The translations under genes were made by a program, and so were the position numbers. The notes under the pieces are model-generated. The model searched no databases. It saw nothing but the letters and a program-made list of their open reading frames with translations, and was not told where the DNA came from. Below are positions 54,230-64,000 of a DNA stretch of 64,000 nucleotides, piece after piece. This stretch comes from Aspidapion aeneum (lineage: Eukaryota; Arthropoda; Insecta; Coleoptera; Brentidae). The DNA lies in contig OY755045.1 of the NCBI GenBank assembly GCA_963576565.1, forward strand, positions 7,995,477-8,059,476. Reading direction: 5' to 3'. The stretch's first letter is position 1. The number at the start of each line of letters is the position of its first letter.

Positions 54230-55185
54230 TTTTTGAGATTTTTAAATTTTTTTCTATGGTTTTATCGTAGTTCCTATCAGCCTTCCAAAGCTCAGTTCTC
54301 TAGCGTTCTGAAAGTGCACAATGTTACTTTTACATAAATTTACATGTATAGGGGAGGGAAATAAATTAAAATTGTCGTGTTTTTGAATTTTGTCCTATAG
54401 TTTTATCATAGTTCCTATCAGTCTTCCAATGCCCAGCTCTCTAGCTTTTCTGGAAGTGGGTAATGTTACTTTTACATAACTTTACATTTATAGGGGAGGA
54501 GAGTAAATGAAAATATTGGACGTTTTAAATTTTTTCCTATGGTTTTATCATAATTTCTATCAGCAATCCAATGCTCAGCTCTCTAGCATTTCTGGAAGTG
54601 GGCAATGTTAGTTTTATATAAATTTATATTTATAGGAAAGGAAGTAAATTAAAATGTTGGTGTTTTTAAATTTTTTCATATAGTTTTATAATATTGCCTT
54701 TCAGTCTTAAAAAGTTCAGCTCTCTAGCGTTTCTGGAAGTGGGCAGTGTTACTTTTACATAACTTTGCATTAATAGGGGAAGGAAGTTAATTAGAATTTT
54801 GGGGTGTTTTAATTTTTTTCTATAACTTTATCATAGTTACTATCGGTCTTCCAAAGCTCAACTCTCTAGTATGTCTGGAAGTAGGCAATGTTACTTTTAC
54901 TTAACTTTACATTTATAGGGGAGGGAAGTAAATTAGAATTTTGGGGTGTTTTAATTTTTGCCTATAGTTTTATCATAGTTCCTATCAGTCTGCCAAAGCT
55001 CAACTCTCTAGCATTTCTGGAAGTGGGCGATGCTAATTTTACATAACTTTAAATGTATAGGGGAGGGGAGTAAATTAAAATTTTGGGGTTTTTTTGATTT
55101 TTTCCAGGGTTTTGGTCATAATTTCTATCAGTCTGCCAAATTTCAGCTTTGTAGCATGTCTGGAAGTACAGTAGAATATTGATGA
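54230..55185. repeat. Seven diverged ~141-bp tandem units
   Basis: CCTATCAG or variants at about 54273, 54413, 54556, 54697, 54838, 54980 and 55122. Each unit has TTTTATCATAGTT, CCAAAGCTCAG, TCTCTAGC.TTTCTGGAAGTG and TATAGGGGAGG. Non-coding; the last unit runs into the repeat below. Confidence 0.9.
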
Positions 55186-55189
55186 TCTA

Positions 55190-55455
55190 TACATGAGTGA
55201 GTCAGTGAGTGAGTGGCAATTTCGACGTTTTTTGAAATTTCGTAACTACTTTACTACTTTATGGAATTCCATGAAACTTGGAGGGGTTGTTAGCTCCATG
55301 GAGATCTACGACTGTTTAAGTTAAGTTTGAGATTCGTAGCTCATTCCGAAGTAGAGTTTTAGATAGGTCAAATATCGGCTGAAATGTTTCCAGAAAAGAT
55401 GGTTACGGCGCGCGAACTTGGCGAGGCACTGCCGTGCCCTCAGATTCAGAGATAT
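55190..55455 (+). repeat. Dispersed repeat shared with 11035-11410 (inverted)
   Basis: GAGTGAGTCAGTGAGTGAGT then GGCAATTTCGACG, TTTGAAATTTCGTAACTAC, CATGAAACTTGGAGGG and CGAGGCACTGCCGTGCCCTC. Adjacent to the 141-bp array with no gap, so the two may be parts of one element. Confidence 0.8.
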
Positions 55456-57180
55456 GGCTAGAAAATAACATGTATGAAAAATAAATGGATCTATGACGGA
55501 TCTGATATCTTCCTAGCCCATAAGTGTTGTCACAGTTTTTTGCAATTATCTCAAAGACAAAACCTCTTACAAAGTTTTTAAAATTATACAGAAAAATGTG
55601 TTCAACTATAGTCGGCCATCCACATGTCAAGGCCTATAATACGAATTAGTTCAGGCCCTACATCCGAGATTCCAGCGATATGCTGCGTTTAATGATAGAA
55701 GCAACACACTTGGTATGGATAGATATAACACTCACCCGAACATTTTACGAAAAGGAACAACCACCCCAACCCCGGCAGGGTAGTGGTTCCCCACCGTAAA
55801 CGTGCTTTTTGATAGTTTTTTTGCTAATAACTCGAAAACAGTCGAATTTTCCAAAAATCTTCTAGAGATCATTTTTCAAGCGGATACAATTTCTTTTTCA
55901 ACGATGTACCTTAGTACACCTCTGACGGCAGTGGTGCACGTTCCATTAGCGTACGAAAAGAGGGGAAAATTTTTAAAATATCTTTTTAATATTTTTTTTG
56001 TGGTATTTTTCATCCTTAACACTATTTTTTGCTCAAAAAAATATTTTTGGTTAAAAGCCCATTGTATACAGTTAAATACTTATTAAGCTGGACATATTTT
56101 TTTAAATAGCCGCCTTGCAATAAAAATAAATGTGTTTTTAGAAATCCTTAAATCAAACAAAAATGTTGAACAATCATTTTTGTTAGTCAGAAAATAATAA
56201 TGAGAGTAAGTAAAAAATATTTTTGGTTAGTAATAACTTAAAACTGACATTTTCTAGTTGACCTTCTTTTAAGTGGGGGTGGGGGGAATCCCTCCTCTCA
56301 TCCCCCTCAAAAGTGGTCTCTTACAGTAGTTTCCCAATTATTGGCACATTGTAACTTGGCAAAAAACAACTAAGTAACAATTATTGAGGCTGATGAAAAG
56401 TCCTCTTTAACGATGTGTAACAACACGCCCCATTAGCAGCGCACCTTTTATAGGCATTTAAATAAATGAGAGGTATGGGAAAAACTTTTATTTTTAATTT
56501 TCTTAAATTTTACTGTTCTACATGTCTGGTTTTTAAAACTTATTTTTAAAGCTGAAGAAATTTCCTTTCCAACTATGTATATCACTCCTCCGTCAAGGCA
56601 GCGGTAGATCTAGCATAGACGCTTCAAAAATGGTCAAATTTGGTATATACTTGAATCTTCATTTAAGACAACCATGTTGGAACAGTACTAATACACACAC
56701 TGCGTTTAATGACGAAAGCAACACACTTGGTATGAATATACAGTATACTCCTACGAAAATCTAACGAAGGGGACCATCCGACCACTCTTGGTGGGGGATG
56801 GTCCCCCCCCTTTAATGATTTTTTCGATATTTTTATTATTAATCAGTAAAGTATCAACTTTTTTAAAAATCTTCTAAATATAATTTTTGGAGCAAATAAA
56901 ATTTTTTATCCAGCAATGTTTGTGGCACCCCCCTGGAAGCAGCGGCGCACGTTCTATAGGCGTACGAAAGGAAGGGTACATTTTTAAAATTTAAATTTTT
57001 CGACTAAAAATAATTTGGATAAAAATACCACAAGAAAATACAAAAACTAATCTATATTTTGCTGCGGGATTAAAATGAACTTCAGCTACGTGATTTATAT
57101 ACATTCATGCACCTTAGTATAGAAAACATAACTTTTAAAAGGGTTACTTTAGGGTTACCTAAAAATAGGGACTGTTAAAG
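55456..57180. repeat. Strongly diverged tandem units of ~450-500 bp
   Basis: Recurrent marks: TGCGTTTAATGA.GAAAGCAA then CACACTTGGTATG at 55683 and 56700; a CAACGATGT or CAACTATGT mark near 55898, 56410, 56567 and 56913, followed by GGCAGTGGTGCACG-like segments; and CGTACGAAA near 55953 and 56962. ORFs here do not stay open between units. No gene recognised. Confidence 0.55.
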
Positions 57181-57189
57181 TACATAAAA

Positions 57190-57810
57190 TAATTTAATTT
57201 TCGGGCTAATCATCAAAGGGGTCATGGTAGCCGCAGATATAATTATGTTTCCGCCTTGTTAGGGTTTATCAGTACGTTTAACCATAATGGGTGGAGAGGG
57301 AATGAAATGAAGATGATGAAAACTGAAAAATAAAAATGAACTGTGGACATCCACTGTAGAAAACCAACTGCCAGTTTGCAGTATCAGCTGGTTAAACGTA
57401 CTGATGAACCCTAACAAGGCGGACTGCGGCTACCATGACCCCTTTGAAGATTAGCCCGAAAATTAATTTCTTTAGTCCTTGACTTCACCCGGAAGTTTCT
57501 TTTATATTTAATATTAAACCTGGGCTTAGGATACCTACTACGATTGGCTTTAGATGTCTTCGTAGTGATGTTAGATTTTTGTCTCAGATCCGAAACTACC
57601 CTAGCTGATACTGCAAACTGGCAGTTGGTTTTCTAAAGTGGGTGTCCACATTTCATTTTTCCTTTTCAGTTTTTATCATCTTCATTTCATTCCCTCTACA
57701 CCCATTATGGTTAAACGTACTGATAAACCCTCCTAACAAGACGGAAACATAATTATGTCTGGGGCAACCATGACCCGTTTGAGGATTAGCCTGAAAATTA
57801 ATTTACTTTG
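57190..57810. repeat. Repeat 'M', copy 2, internally inverted
   Basis: 57192-57395 (ATTTTCGGGCTAATCATCAA, CCGCCTTGTTAGGG, AACCAACTGCCAGTTTGCAG) is inverted at 57603-57808, and a shorter inverted piece lies at 57395-57460. It shares GCAAACTGGCAGTTGGTTTT-like sequence with 17575-17595. Directly followed by LINE L1. Confidence 0.7.
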
Positions 57811-58492
57811 ACTTAATCTCAATAAGACAGAGTATATGTGTATCGGTGGAATGAAACAGGATCTAATCTTAAATACCGGGCAGCGAATTCAGTCCTGTGA
57901 TGAGTATAAATACTTAGGTCTAAAAATTACAGCTGACAGAACACTAGACAAAGCTATAAAAGATCGAAACGTACAAGGAAGAAAAGCAATAACTTTATTA
58001 AATGGAATAATTTGGGACCAAAGTATATCAAAACATAACAAAAAGCTTATATATAACACCATTGTAAAAAGTATTATTACATACGGCTCAGTATGTCCAA
58101 TGGTATGGCCAATCAAGGATAGAACAGAAAAAATGCTTTCCGCTACGAAGATGGACTATTGGAGACGAGCAGCAGGGAAATCAAAAAGAGAAAGAGTTAC
58201 AAATCAAAGAATAAGAGAAATTATGACAGTGGGTGAACGTACTTTAGTGGATGATATAAGAACAAAACAACTGGTGTGGTACGGACATGTACAAAGAATG
58301 AATGATGAAAGACTACCTAAACAAATACTACAATGGAAACCAACTGGCCGAAGAAAATGAGGACAGCTAAGGAGAAGCTGGAGAGAAGGAATAGACAGTG
58401 AAATAAGAATAAGAGGCCTAGATGATGAATTATGGGCAAACAGAAACGAGTGGAGATTGGATATCGGAAGACGTAGAACATTGTGAAACCGA
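57808..58492 (+). mobile_element. LINE L1, 3' copy, plus strand
   Basis: Starts at LNLNKTEYMCIGGMKQD, continues with KYLGLKITADRTLDKAIKD, KAITLLNGIIWDQSISKHNK, KSKRERVTNQRIREIMT and LVWYGHVQRMNDERLPKQIL, and is open to 58360, where CGA (Arg) has become TGA. The rest, LRRSWREGIDSEIRIRGLDD, ends at about 58484, then ATAAATATATATAT. It has the intact GAGAAAGAG stretch that is one base short in the palindrome copies. Confidence 0.9.
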
Positions 58493-58851
58493 TAAATATA
58501 TATATAATTTAGCGACTAGTTGTTATTAACAATATTTTTATACCTTTATTAAAAAACAGAAATAAAATAATTTGAGCCAGATGGTGGACTTATTATCTCA
58601 AAAACAATCTCAGAGCAGTTCCGCTGAAAAAGTGTGAAATAGAATTTCTTACTCGATATGGCGGCGGTGCATCGATATATCCTTTGAGATGGTTTATCGC
58701 GTCGTCATGGTATTGATGGTTTTTCAGTACCATATTGGTTGCTCACGCGTTTAATGTCATACGAATTGCTGAATTATGTTTAACGCTATTTTTACTACTT
58801 AAGAACATTTGTTGTTTAAATAAAGTGTTGAATACTACTACTATGTCGGTT
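58493..58851. other. No gene recognised
   Basis: Non-repetitive by eye. GATATGGCGGCGGTGCATCG (58655-58674) is a small GC-richer patch. Confidence 0.3.
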
Positions 58852-59455
58852 TAGAACGTTTTTCTACGTTGTCCGATGCCTATTCTTCACTTCCTGCGAT
58901 CCTGACAATCATCTTCTGTCAGGTTTTTAATGTGTAAACTTCTTTAGGCGCGTTTAGAAGTTTTTGTGGGTAGTGAATTGAACTGAGCCGTCAAGCTCGG
59001 CTATGTAACGCTCATTCGGGTGAAGTCGGCTCGGGTCGACTAACTGTGAGAGGAACATTCAGCGAGCGATATGATGATGCAGATGAAGGCCAGTATTATT
59101 AATTTCGCCTTGTTGAAGTTTACACTTCTGCCGTGTGGTTTTAAGCACACACCATTTTTTTTTGACTCATTGATCTTTGGATTGACTGTTGCCATTCTAG
59201 TTTAGGACGCCCTCTTTTTCTGCGCCTTATTGGTTGCCGTTCTGACTTGCTTTGGTAATCTTTCGTCGTTCATCCGTTGTACATGGCCGTACTATATCAG
59301 TTGCCTTTTAGTGATGTCATCGTTATGCTTCCCTCGATGCCCATTCTTTCTTTTATGATCTCATTTCTTATATGATCTGTTCTAGAAATTCTCATTGATC
59401 TTCTTATTGCATCCTTTTCTACACTTTCCATTTTTGTTTTGTATTATTCTGTTAC
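58852..59455 (-). mobile_element. LINE L2, minus-strand 3' fragment, interrupted
   Basis: Reading down from 59455: ESVEKDAIRRSMRISRTDHI, NEIIKERMGI, LYSTAMYNG-like degraded WYGHVQ, RLPKQ, RRKRGRPKLEWQQSIQRSM, then an insertion at 58927-59158, then LTEDDCQDR and GIGQRRKTF, ending at GTTTAGAACG. Dead copy. Confidence 0.8.
58927..59158. mobile_element. ~230-bp insertion in LINE L2, GC-richer, unclassified
   Basis: It separates L2 segments that are contiguous at 801-815 and 44829-44860. TGTAAACTTCTTTAGGCG near its left is inverted near 59108-59129 (CGCCTTGTTGAAGTTTACAC). The interior GAGCCGTCAAGCTCGGC and GTCGGCTCGGGTCGAC is GC-rich. It could be a MITE or a SINE-like element; no tRNA-like fold was found by eye. 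Confidence 0.5.
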
Positions 59456-59964
59456 TATCAATTTAAATTATTTTTAGTCGACCCCGAAGAAAAAAAAACA
59501 TATCTCCTAGGAAACTAAACCGATTTTAAAAATTTTAAATGTGTTGTATAGAAAATCAAAATATCTTTCAAAATAGGTATTACATACATACCCCACCTTC
59601 CAATTTAAAAATATTGATATTATATCAAATTTTTGACATTAGGTTAGTTTGATATAACTATCACTTAGCTCAAACACCCTCAAAAAAAGTCTCAATAAAA
59701 CTACTTTTTACCAGAAATCAATATTTTTTTTGTTCAAAAGTTAGAAGGGGGGGTCTATTTAGGTCTGCACTGTATATGCGTGCAAAAGTTTTCATTAGTA
59801 TATTCTATTTGCCCATGTTCATAATTTAAATAAAAATTGAAAACACTTTTTTCCACATAAGAAAATTTACGCTGTTTTTTTTAGTGTACTTAATACGCCG
59901 CACGCACTTTTTCTCAGTGTGTTATGTTGTCCATCCCCACCACTCGCTTCTGGGAGCTAGGCGT
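59456..59964. other. No gene recognised
   Basis: AT-rich. No motif. Confidence 0.3.
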
Positions 59965-60118
59965 GTTGTCGCTTCTGTTTTAACAAGTATCCAACGAAAG
60001 CATCTAACCATCAGTATAATTCAATGCCGGGGGGGGGGGGGTTCGGTTCGGTTCGGTTCGGTTCGGTTCGGTGTTTCTGTTGGTTTCACACAGCTTATGC
60101 TCTACACAGAGCTAATCC
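59965..60118 (+). repeat. Partial Penelope-like array unit with (TTCGG)n replacement
   Basis: AACAAGTATCCAACGAAAGC and AATTCAATGCCGG match the 274-bp unit; then a G run and about seven TTCGG repeats (60039-60073) replace the CTCGGAGTAGTTGC segment; then TGGTTTCACACAGCTTATGC resumes the unit. Confidence 0.75.
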
Positions 60119-60478
60119 CGTGCCGAAAATGTGTTATTTAGGTGTATTTTAATCAAGGGCCTCCTCAAGCCTAAGATTTTTTTTAGATTCCTTCAAAAAT
60201 AGCATGAAATATGATTTATTACGGTTTTCAGAATATAGTAGAACATTTGTCATAATAATTCGCGTTTACGGCTGATATAACATGGATTGTACTTATGGGG
60301 TAGGAAGGTATCAGATCCATCATGGATTCATTTATTTTTGTGTATAAATAAACACAAACGATATGCTTCCTTTAACAAAAAACGCAATATTACAAAGCAC
60401 GTAGCTGGTGTTTAAAAAAAACACTGAAGAGGCGCCAATTTTAAATCATTATCCAATTTGATCTAACAACTTTGGCAT
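60119..60478. repeat. Piece of repeat K; otherwise no gene
   Basis: GGTAGGAAGGTATCAGATCC and ATCATGGATTCATTTATTTT (60300-60340) match 34259-34300. Confidence 0.5.
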
Positions 60479-60486
60479 AATGATAC

Positions 60487-61545
60487 CATGGGCGTAGATA
60501 TTTGGGAGGGGGGGCAAGCTACCCCAAGAACCTGTAAATATATTACATTACAAATATATATTCTTACTTTTTAATATACACTATAACCGGTGTGACTGAC
60601 AATGTTTTAATGGTTGATAGAGAAGGCAAAAGTAAGAAAAAAAGTTTGTATAACATGGTGTTCAACTCCCCCCGTTTTCAAGTTACAGGATTTTCAAAGT
60701 TTGAGGAGTGGGGGAAAAAAGAATTTTAGCAAAAAAAAATCTACTACCGCTAGATAATTAGTAACTCATTGCAATAAAGCCAGGCAATAATAGTGCCGGG
60801 CACTATTCTGTCAGTTTTCCATTGAATAATGACAGTTGATCTTTTAAAATTGACACACCAATGTTGAATTTATAAATCCAGGCGTCTATTTTTCAGTAAT
60901 AATGGCGAAACTATTAATTCCGGCTCTTATAATACACAGAGGCCTAATTTTGAAAGAAAACAGCTGTTCCTATAATGCGAAACTGTCAGAATAGCGCCCG
61001 GCACAATTAGTGCCTGGCTTTGTTGCAATAAATGTGGTATACATTTTTTTTATAAAATAACGAGTAGAAGAGATACAGGCTGTCAAATGTACCTCAAAAA
61101 TACGTCAAATTTTTTTTTAAAATGTTAACTTTTTATTTTTGCTTACATAAACTTTTAAAAAAATATCAATTGTATATTATTGTTATTTCTACCTAGGGAC
61201 GTGTTTCTAATAACATAAAATATCAACAAAAATGTTGCCATTAAATGGCATTTATAAAAGTTTATAATAAAAAAAAAACAGTTTTTCTTAATAAAAATAG
61301 TACCCCAAATACCCCAAATTTTTTAATATCATTTTGATACTGGTTATTACGAAATTTCATATTGCTACTGTGTTTTTTCAAGAAGCTATAACCAAAAAAG
61401 TCTAAAAAATCCAATTTTTCTTATTTTGACGACGTTTGTCCCTCATTAAAATATTGTGAATCATACCATTTACACTCCGTATATCAAATAAAATGAAGAA
61501 AAATGTCCAAACCCCCCCTAAGGCTATTTTTTGTATACGCTACTG
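60487..61545. mobile_element. Possible hAT-like element holding a MITE
   Basis: The left end CATGGGCGTAGATATTTGGG and right end inverted CAGTAGCGTATACAAAAAAT have G-run and C-run neighbours like other hAT MITEs here. The flanks do not give a clean 8-bp duplication. No transposase. Confidence 0.4.
60776..61021. mobile_element. 246-bp MITE with near-perfect 8-bp duplication
   Basis: The ends are AAAGCCAGGCAATAATAGTG and, inverted, AAAGCCAGGCACTAATTGTG, both followed by CCGGGC. The flanks ATTGCAAT (60768-60775) and GTTGCAAT (61022-61029) match at seven of eight. Confidence 0.82.
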
Positions 61546-61859
61546 ATAATAGCCTTAATCTGTCCGAGATGATCTCGAAAGTGCATCCTAGAAATAAACC
61601 ATAATAAAGTCAAGGTTAGTTTTTTTTTCTGTTCTGTACTACCTTAATTAAGACTTTAGATTTACTTTCCTCCTTTCGTTTTCAGTTTAAAGCATTCCCA
61701 AATAGCACAAAGCATCTTAAAGATGTCTGGTTTATTTCTTTTATATGCCTGAATATCCTACGACCTTTATAAGATATCCATAAAATTTTGTAACAGATAT
61801 CTGTAAAATGTTAATTTTCAGACATCTCAAAGATCTTATCTGTCATGTCTTAAGACACC
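61546..61859. other. No gene; CATCTTAAAGATG-type repeat
   Basis: 61705-61855 has CATCTTAAAGATG, CCTTTATAAGATATCC and GACATCTCAAAGATC, an imperfect inverted set resembling 1310-1460. Confidence 0.4.
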
Positions 61860-62035
61860 AGTGGCGCACCCAGGAATATGTATTGGGGGGAGAGGGAGAG
61901 TCTTAAGGGTGGGGGGGCGAGACCCAATGATATTAAGTATAAGTATTTTATGCTATTTTATTTTTTTTATCATGAAATATGTAAAAAATGCTTTAAAAAA
62001 TTTAGGCTTGGGGAGGCGGACCCCGAGTTTTGGTT
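61860..62035. mobile_element. Truncated hAT MITE
   Basis: Starts AGTGGCGCACCCAGGAAT after ACACC, and shares the TGAAATATGTAAAAAATG and TTAGGCTTGGGG segments with 29576-29843 and 43332-43645. The right TIR is missing. Confidence 0.75.
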
Positions 62036-62289
62036 GTTGGCACTAGATGGCATACTAGGTCAACTTCTTATCGACATCGAAATAAGTATGGATCTGAAAA
62101 AGTTGTAAAAAAATTAAATATTGAGTTTAATACATGTCATTTTCAAAAAAATATGATCATCCCATAAGAAAAATACCAAAAGTGACACAAAAGCAAATTT
62201 AACAGTTGAATGCTTATCAGAAAATTAAATTTTCCTATAAATAAAATGTTTATAAGCCACGTTTCAAAATGAACATTTTTAAAAACGGC

Positions 62290-62620
62290 TTGCTAAAATT
62301 CGTACAATACGTTTTTTTGAATCTTAACTCAGGGTGTGGCAATACTGCAACTCGGTGCTTTTGTTTATAAATTGTATAGTTTTTTAAATATGAATTTTCA
62401 AAGTTTGGCCATATTGGTCTTATGGGTTTTTCTACCCTAAAAATCGCTAAATGACGTTTTTTCGTATCTTAAGTCAGGGTGTGGTTTTTTCGCATCTCTA
62501 TTCCCCACCATAATTTGCTTTTGTTGATAAACTGTATAGGTTTTGGAATATTAATTTTCAAAGTTTGGCCATATTGGTATTATGGGTTTCTCTGCCCTAA
62601 AATTCGTTAAATGACGAATG
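62290..62620. repeat. Two ~155-bp tandem units
   Basis: TCAGGGTGTGG at 62328 and 62473, and TTTCAAAGTTTGGCCATATT at about 62396 and 62554, followed in both by GG.TTATGGGTTT.TCT and CCCTAAAA. Non-coding. Confidence 0.8.
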
Positions 62621-62944
62621 AAAAGTTTAGGCCAAGCAATTTCTATTCAATTTTGTGTTATTTACTATAAAATAATAATGGCAAAAAAAATCAGGATGTT
62701 CTTGTTTTTTCTTTAATTGTTGTATTAAAGTAAAGAAAAAAACAGTTTGCATGATCTTACATTTTGCAATAATAACATAAAAACGTGAGCTCTGATGGTA
62801 CTTATTATAAGTCAGTGAAGATATTGCATAAAATTGTTGAAAAATAAATAATAATTTTAAATTGCTCTTGGTTTAATTTAATTTTTTTATTAATCAATGC
62901 TTAATCCACTTTTAACTGACTTTTAACTTTTCTTAAATTAAGAA
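62621..62944. other. No gene recognised
   Basis: AT-rich. Confidence 0.3.
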
Positions 62945-63125
62945 AAAATAACGACAAAACATTTTGTGTGAGCTAATGAAGCGGCTATGAAAAATTAAGG
63001 ATCACTATACATTAAAAAAAAATTGTTCTGCAAGAATATAGTAAAAACATTCCCAAAACCGGCTTTATTTAAAAAAAAAATATTCCACATTCAATATTTT
63101 AAAGACAATCAGCTGTGTCGTGACG
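62945..63125. repeat. Inverted piece of element H
   Basis: GTGAGCTAATGAAGCGGCTA, TGAAAAATTA and ATTTTAAAGACAATCAGCTG match the reverse complement of 50500-50672. Confidence 0.8.
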
Positions 63126-63174
63126 TCAGCAACCCTGCTCTAGCCATTGCTGCGCGGGCTGGGAAGGTATAAAA

Positions 63175-63323
63175 GGGACTGTCCTTAAATTACCTAACGG
63201 GGTAGGGGGGGTTTGGCTTTGCGTTACACTCAATGTGATTTTAATGTGTTTTTTCTTGAAAATGCGTTACGAACAAACGAAAAATCCTAAATTTTTGCGT
63301 TAGGTAATTTAAGGACGTTCCCA
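63175..63323. mobile_element. 149-bp MITE
   Basis: The ends are GGGACTGTCCTTAAATTACC and, inverted, GGGAACGTCCTTAAATTACC, continuing TAACG. The flanks are AAA on both sides (a 3-bp duplication or chance). Just before it, 63135-63170 is a piece of repeat K. Confidence 0.82.
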
Positions 63324-63640
63324 AAGTACATAGACTTTTAGCTAAATATTAAAAAAGCTTTGCCGACAGCACAAAAACAAGCTTATAAAACAAGAAAAAA
63401 ACAGTAATGTACTCTTATACCGGTACAAAAAAAGTCATAAAAAGAAAACAGAAAAGTAATAAAATCCAGTGCCAACAAACATAAACCTATAAAATACACA
63501 AGCGTAGGTAACAGGAGGCTTTAAGCCCCCTCCCCCTAGAATTAAAAAAAATACCAAGTAATTTGTAATTAAGTTTTATATAAAGAAAATGTTAAAGATT
63601 GGTTCTTTAACATTTTTTCAACAAAAATAAAAAATTGGGT
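63324..63640. other. No gene recognised
   Basis: AT-rich with a C-rich patch (AAGCCCCCTCCCCC) at 63522. Confidence 0.3.
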
Positions 63641-63645
63641 ACGAC

Positions 63646-64000
63646 CAAATATGTTAGAGGGCAAATTTTAATTCGCAGACGCAAAATTTCAAGTGCGCAT
63701 GCGTGTGTTTCGTCAGGTAGACACACAGCTGCTGTGTGGATTGTCGCGATATTGGTTGTTTGTGTTCCGATGTCTTGCGTTTGTCGTGTAAAATTATGAT
63801 TTTTTATGTGAAAAATGGGAAATAATTCACTTAAAAGTGTTGCTAATAAAGTTAGGAGTGGTTTATAGATGCCATTAAACACTATTTATGGTGTCCACAA
63901 TAAATCTGCACAATTAATTTTAGAAAAACTACAATTTTATTCTACAATTTGATAAATTTTCACCCAATCAACTAGTTTTTAGAAATAAATAATAGACATA
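63646..64000 (-). repeat. Dispersed repeat, partner of 5290-5357 and 6388-6690; runs off the window
   Basis: ACCAAATATGTTAGAGG at 63646, the block shared with 11940-12090, and 63774-64000 which is the reverse complement of 6388-6690 without its ~95-bp extra piece. It ends at the window edge inside the repeat. Confidence 0.8.

Noticed and set aside
58970..59060. tRNA-derived SINE head in the 58927-59158 insertion
   Set aside because: The GTCGGCTCGGGTCGAC segment is only loosely B-box-like and no A box sits at the right distance.
1..64000. LTR retrotransposons or endogenous retrovirus
   Set aside because: No long direct repeats with TG..CA ends, no primer-binding site, protease or integrase motif seen. 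All RT motifs are of the non-LTR kind.
1..64000. tRNA or rRNA genes
   Set aside because: Looked for GGTTC.A.TCC-type B boxes with matching arms and for conserved rRNA stretches; none found by eye. A covariance search would be decisive.

Overview
This window reads as intergenic or intronic DNA from a large, AT-rich animal genome, most likely an arthropod and probably an insect; a beetle is only a guess. Nearly everything recognisable is a transposable element or the wreck of one. I see no intact host gene, no rRNA or tRNA gene, no CRISPR array and no operon-like arrangement. The only possible trace of a host gene is one exon-like open stretch with splice-type borders at 2475-2608.

Layout. 1-6.7 kb: 3' part of a non-LTR retrotransposon (LINE 'L2'), a hAT-like element (3197-4615) holding a broken LINE ('L1'), and a foldback element (5358-6220) with minisatellite arms and a 9-bp target duplication. 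6.7-12 kb: a nearly unbroken LINE ORF2 (6722-9337), a decayed LINE and a terminal-inverted-repeat (TIR) element. 13.7-15.7 kb: TIR element 'A' with a LINE tail inside. 17-21.2 kb: a hAT MITE with a perfect 8-bp duplication, a LINE fragment split by a 1.05-kb palindromic element, and a LINE endonuclease domain. 21.9-25.4 kb: five tandem units of alternating ~665 and ~743 bp, each with the same 90-codon ORF. 25.6-31.3 kb: a nested stack in which a second copy of A holds a 4-bp-TSD MITE (with a hAT MITE inside), a 3.4-kb THAP-domain transposon with an 8-bp duplication (itself holding a LINE, another TIR element and a hAT MITE), and a second foldback element. 31.7-38.9 kb: a near-perfect palindrome of about 7.2 kb, axis near 35320. 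40-42.9 kb: a mariner fragment and a CR1-like LINE split by a 274-bp tandem array with an 11-bp duplication. 43.3-64 kb: more hAT MITEs, L1 and L2 fragments, two inverted copies of a possible P-like element, a Penelope-like GIY-YIG remnant, several foldback MITEs and diverged satellites.

The sequences do not work together as a pathway; the value of the window is as a layered record of insertions. Target-site duplications and shared junctions let many layers be ordered. The strongest items are the large palindrome (real or an assembly artefact), the foldback family whose arms are made of different 15-16 bp minisatellites, the higher-order ORF array, and the Penelope-like array. Superfamily names rest on visible motifs, TIRs and duplications, not on database searches. 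Where ORF starts are mentioned they are nominal; these are element fragments without reliable initiation sites.
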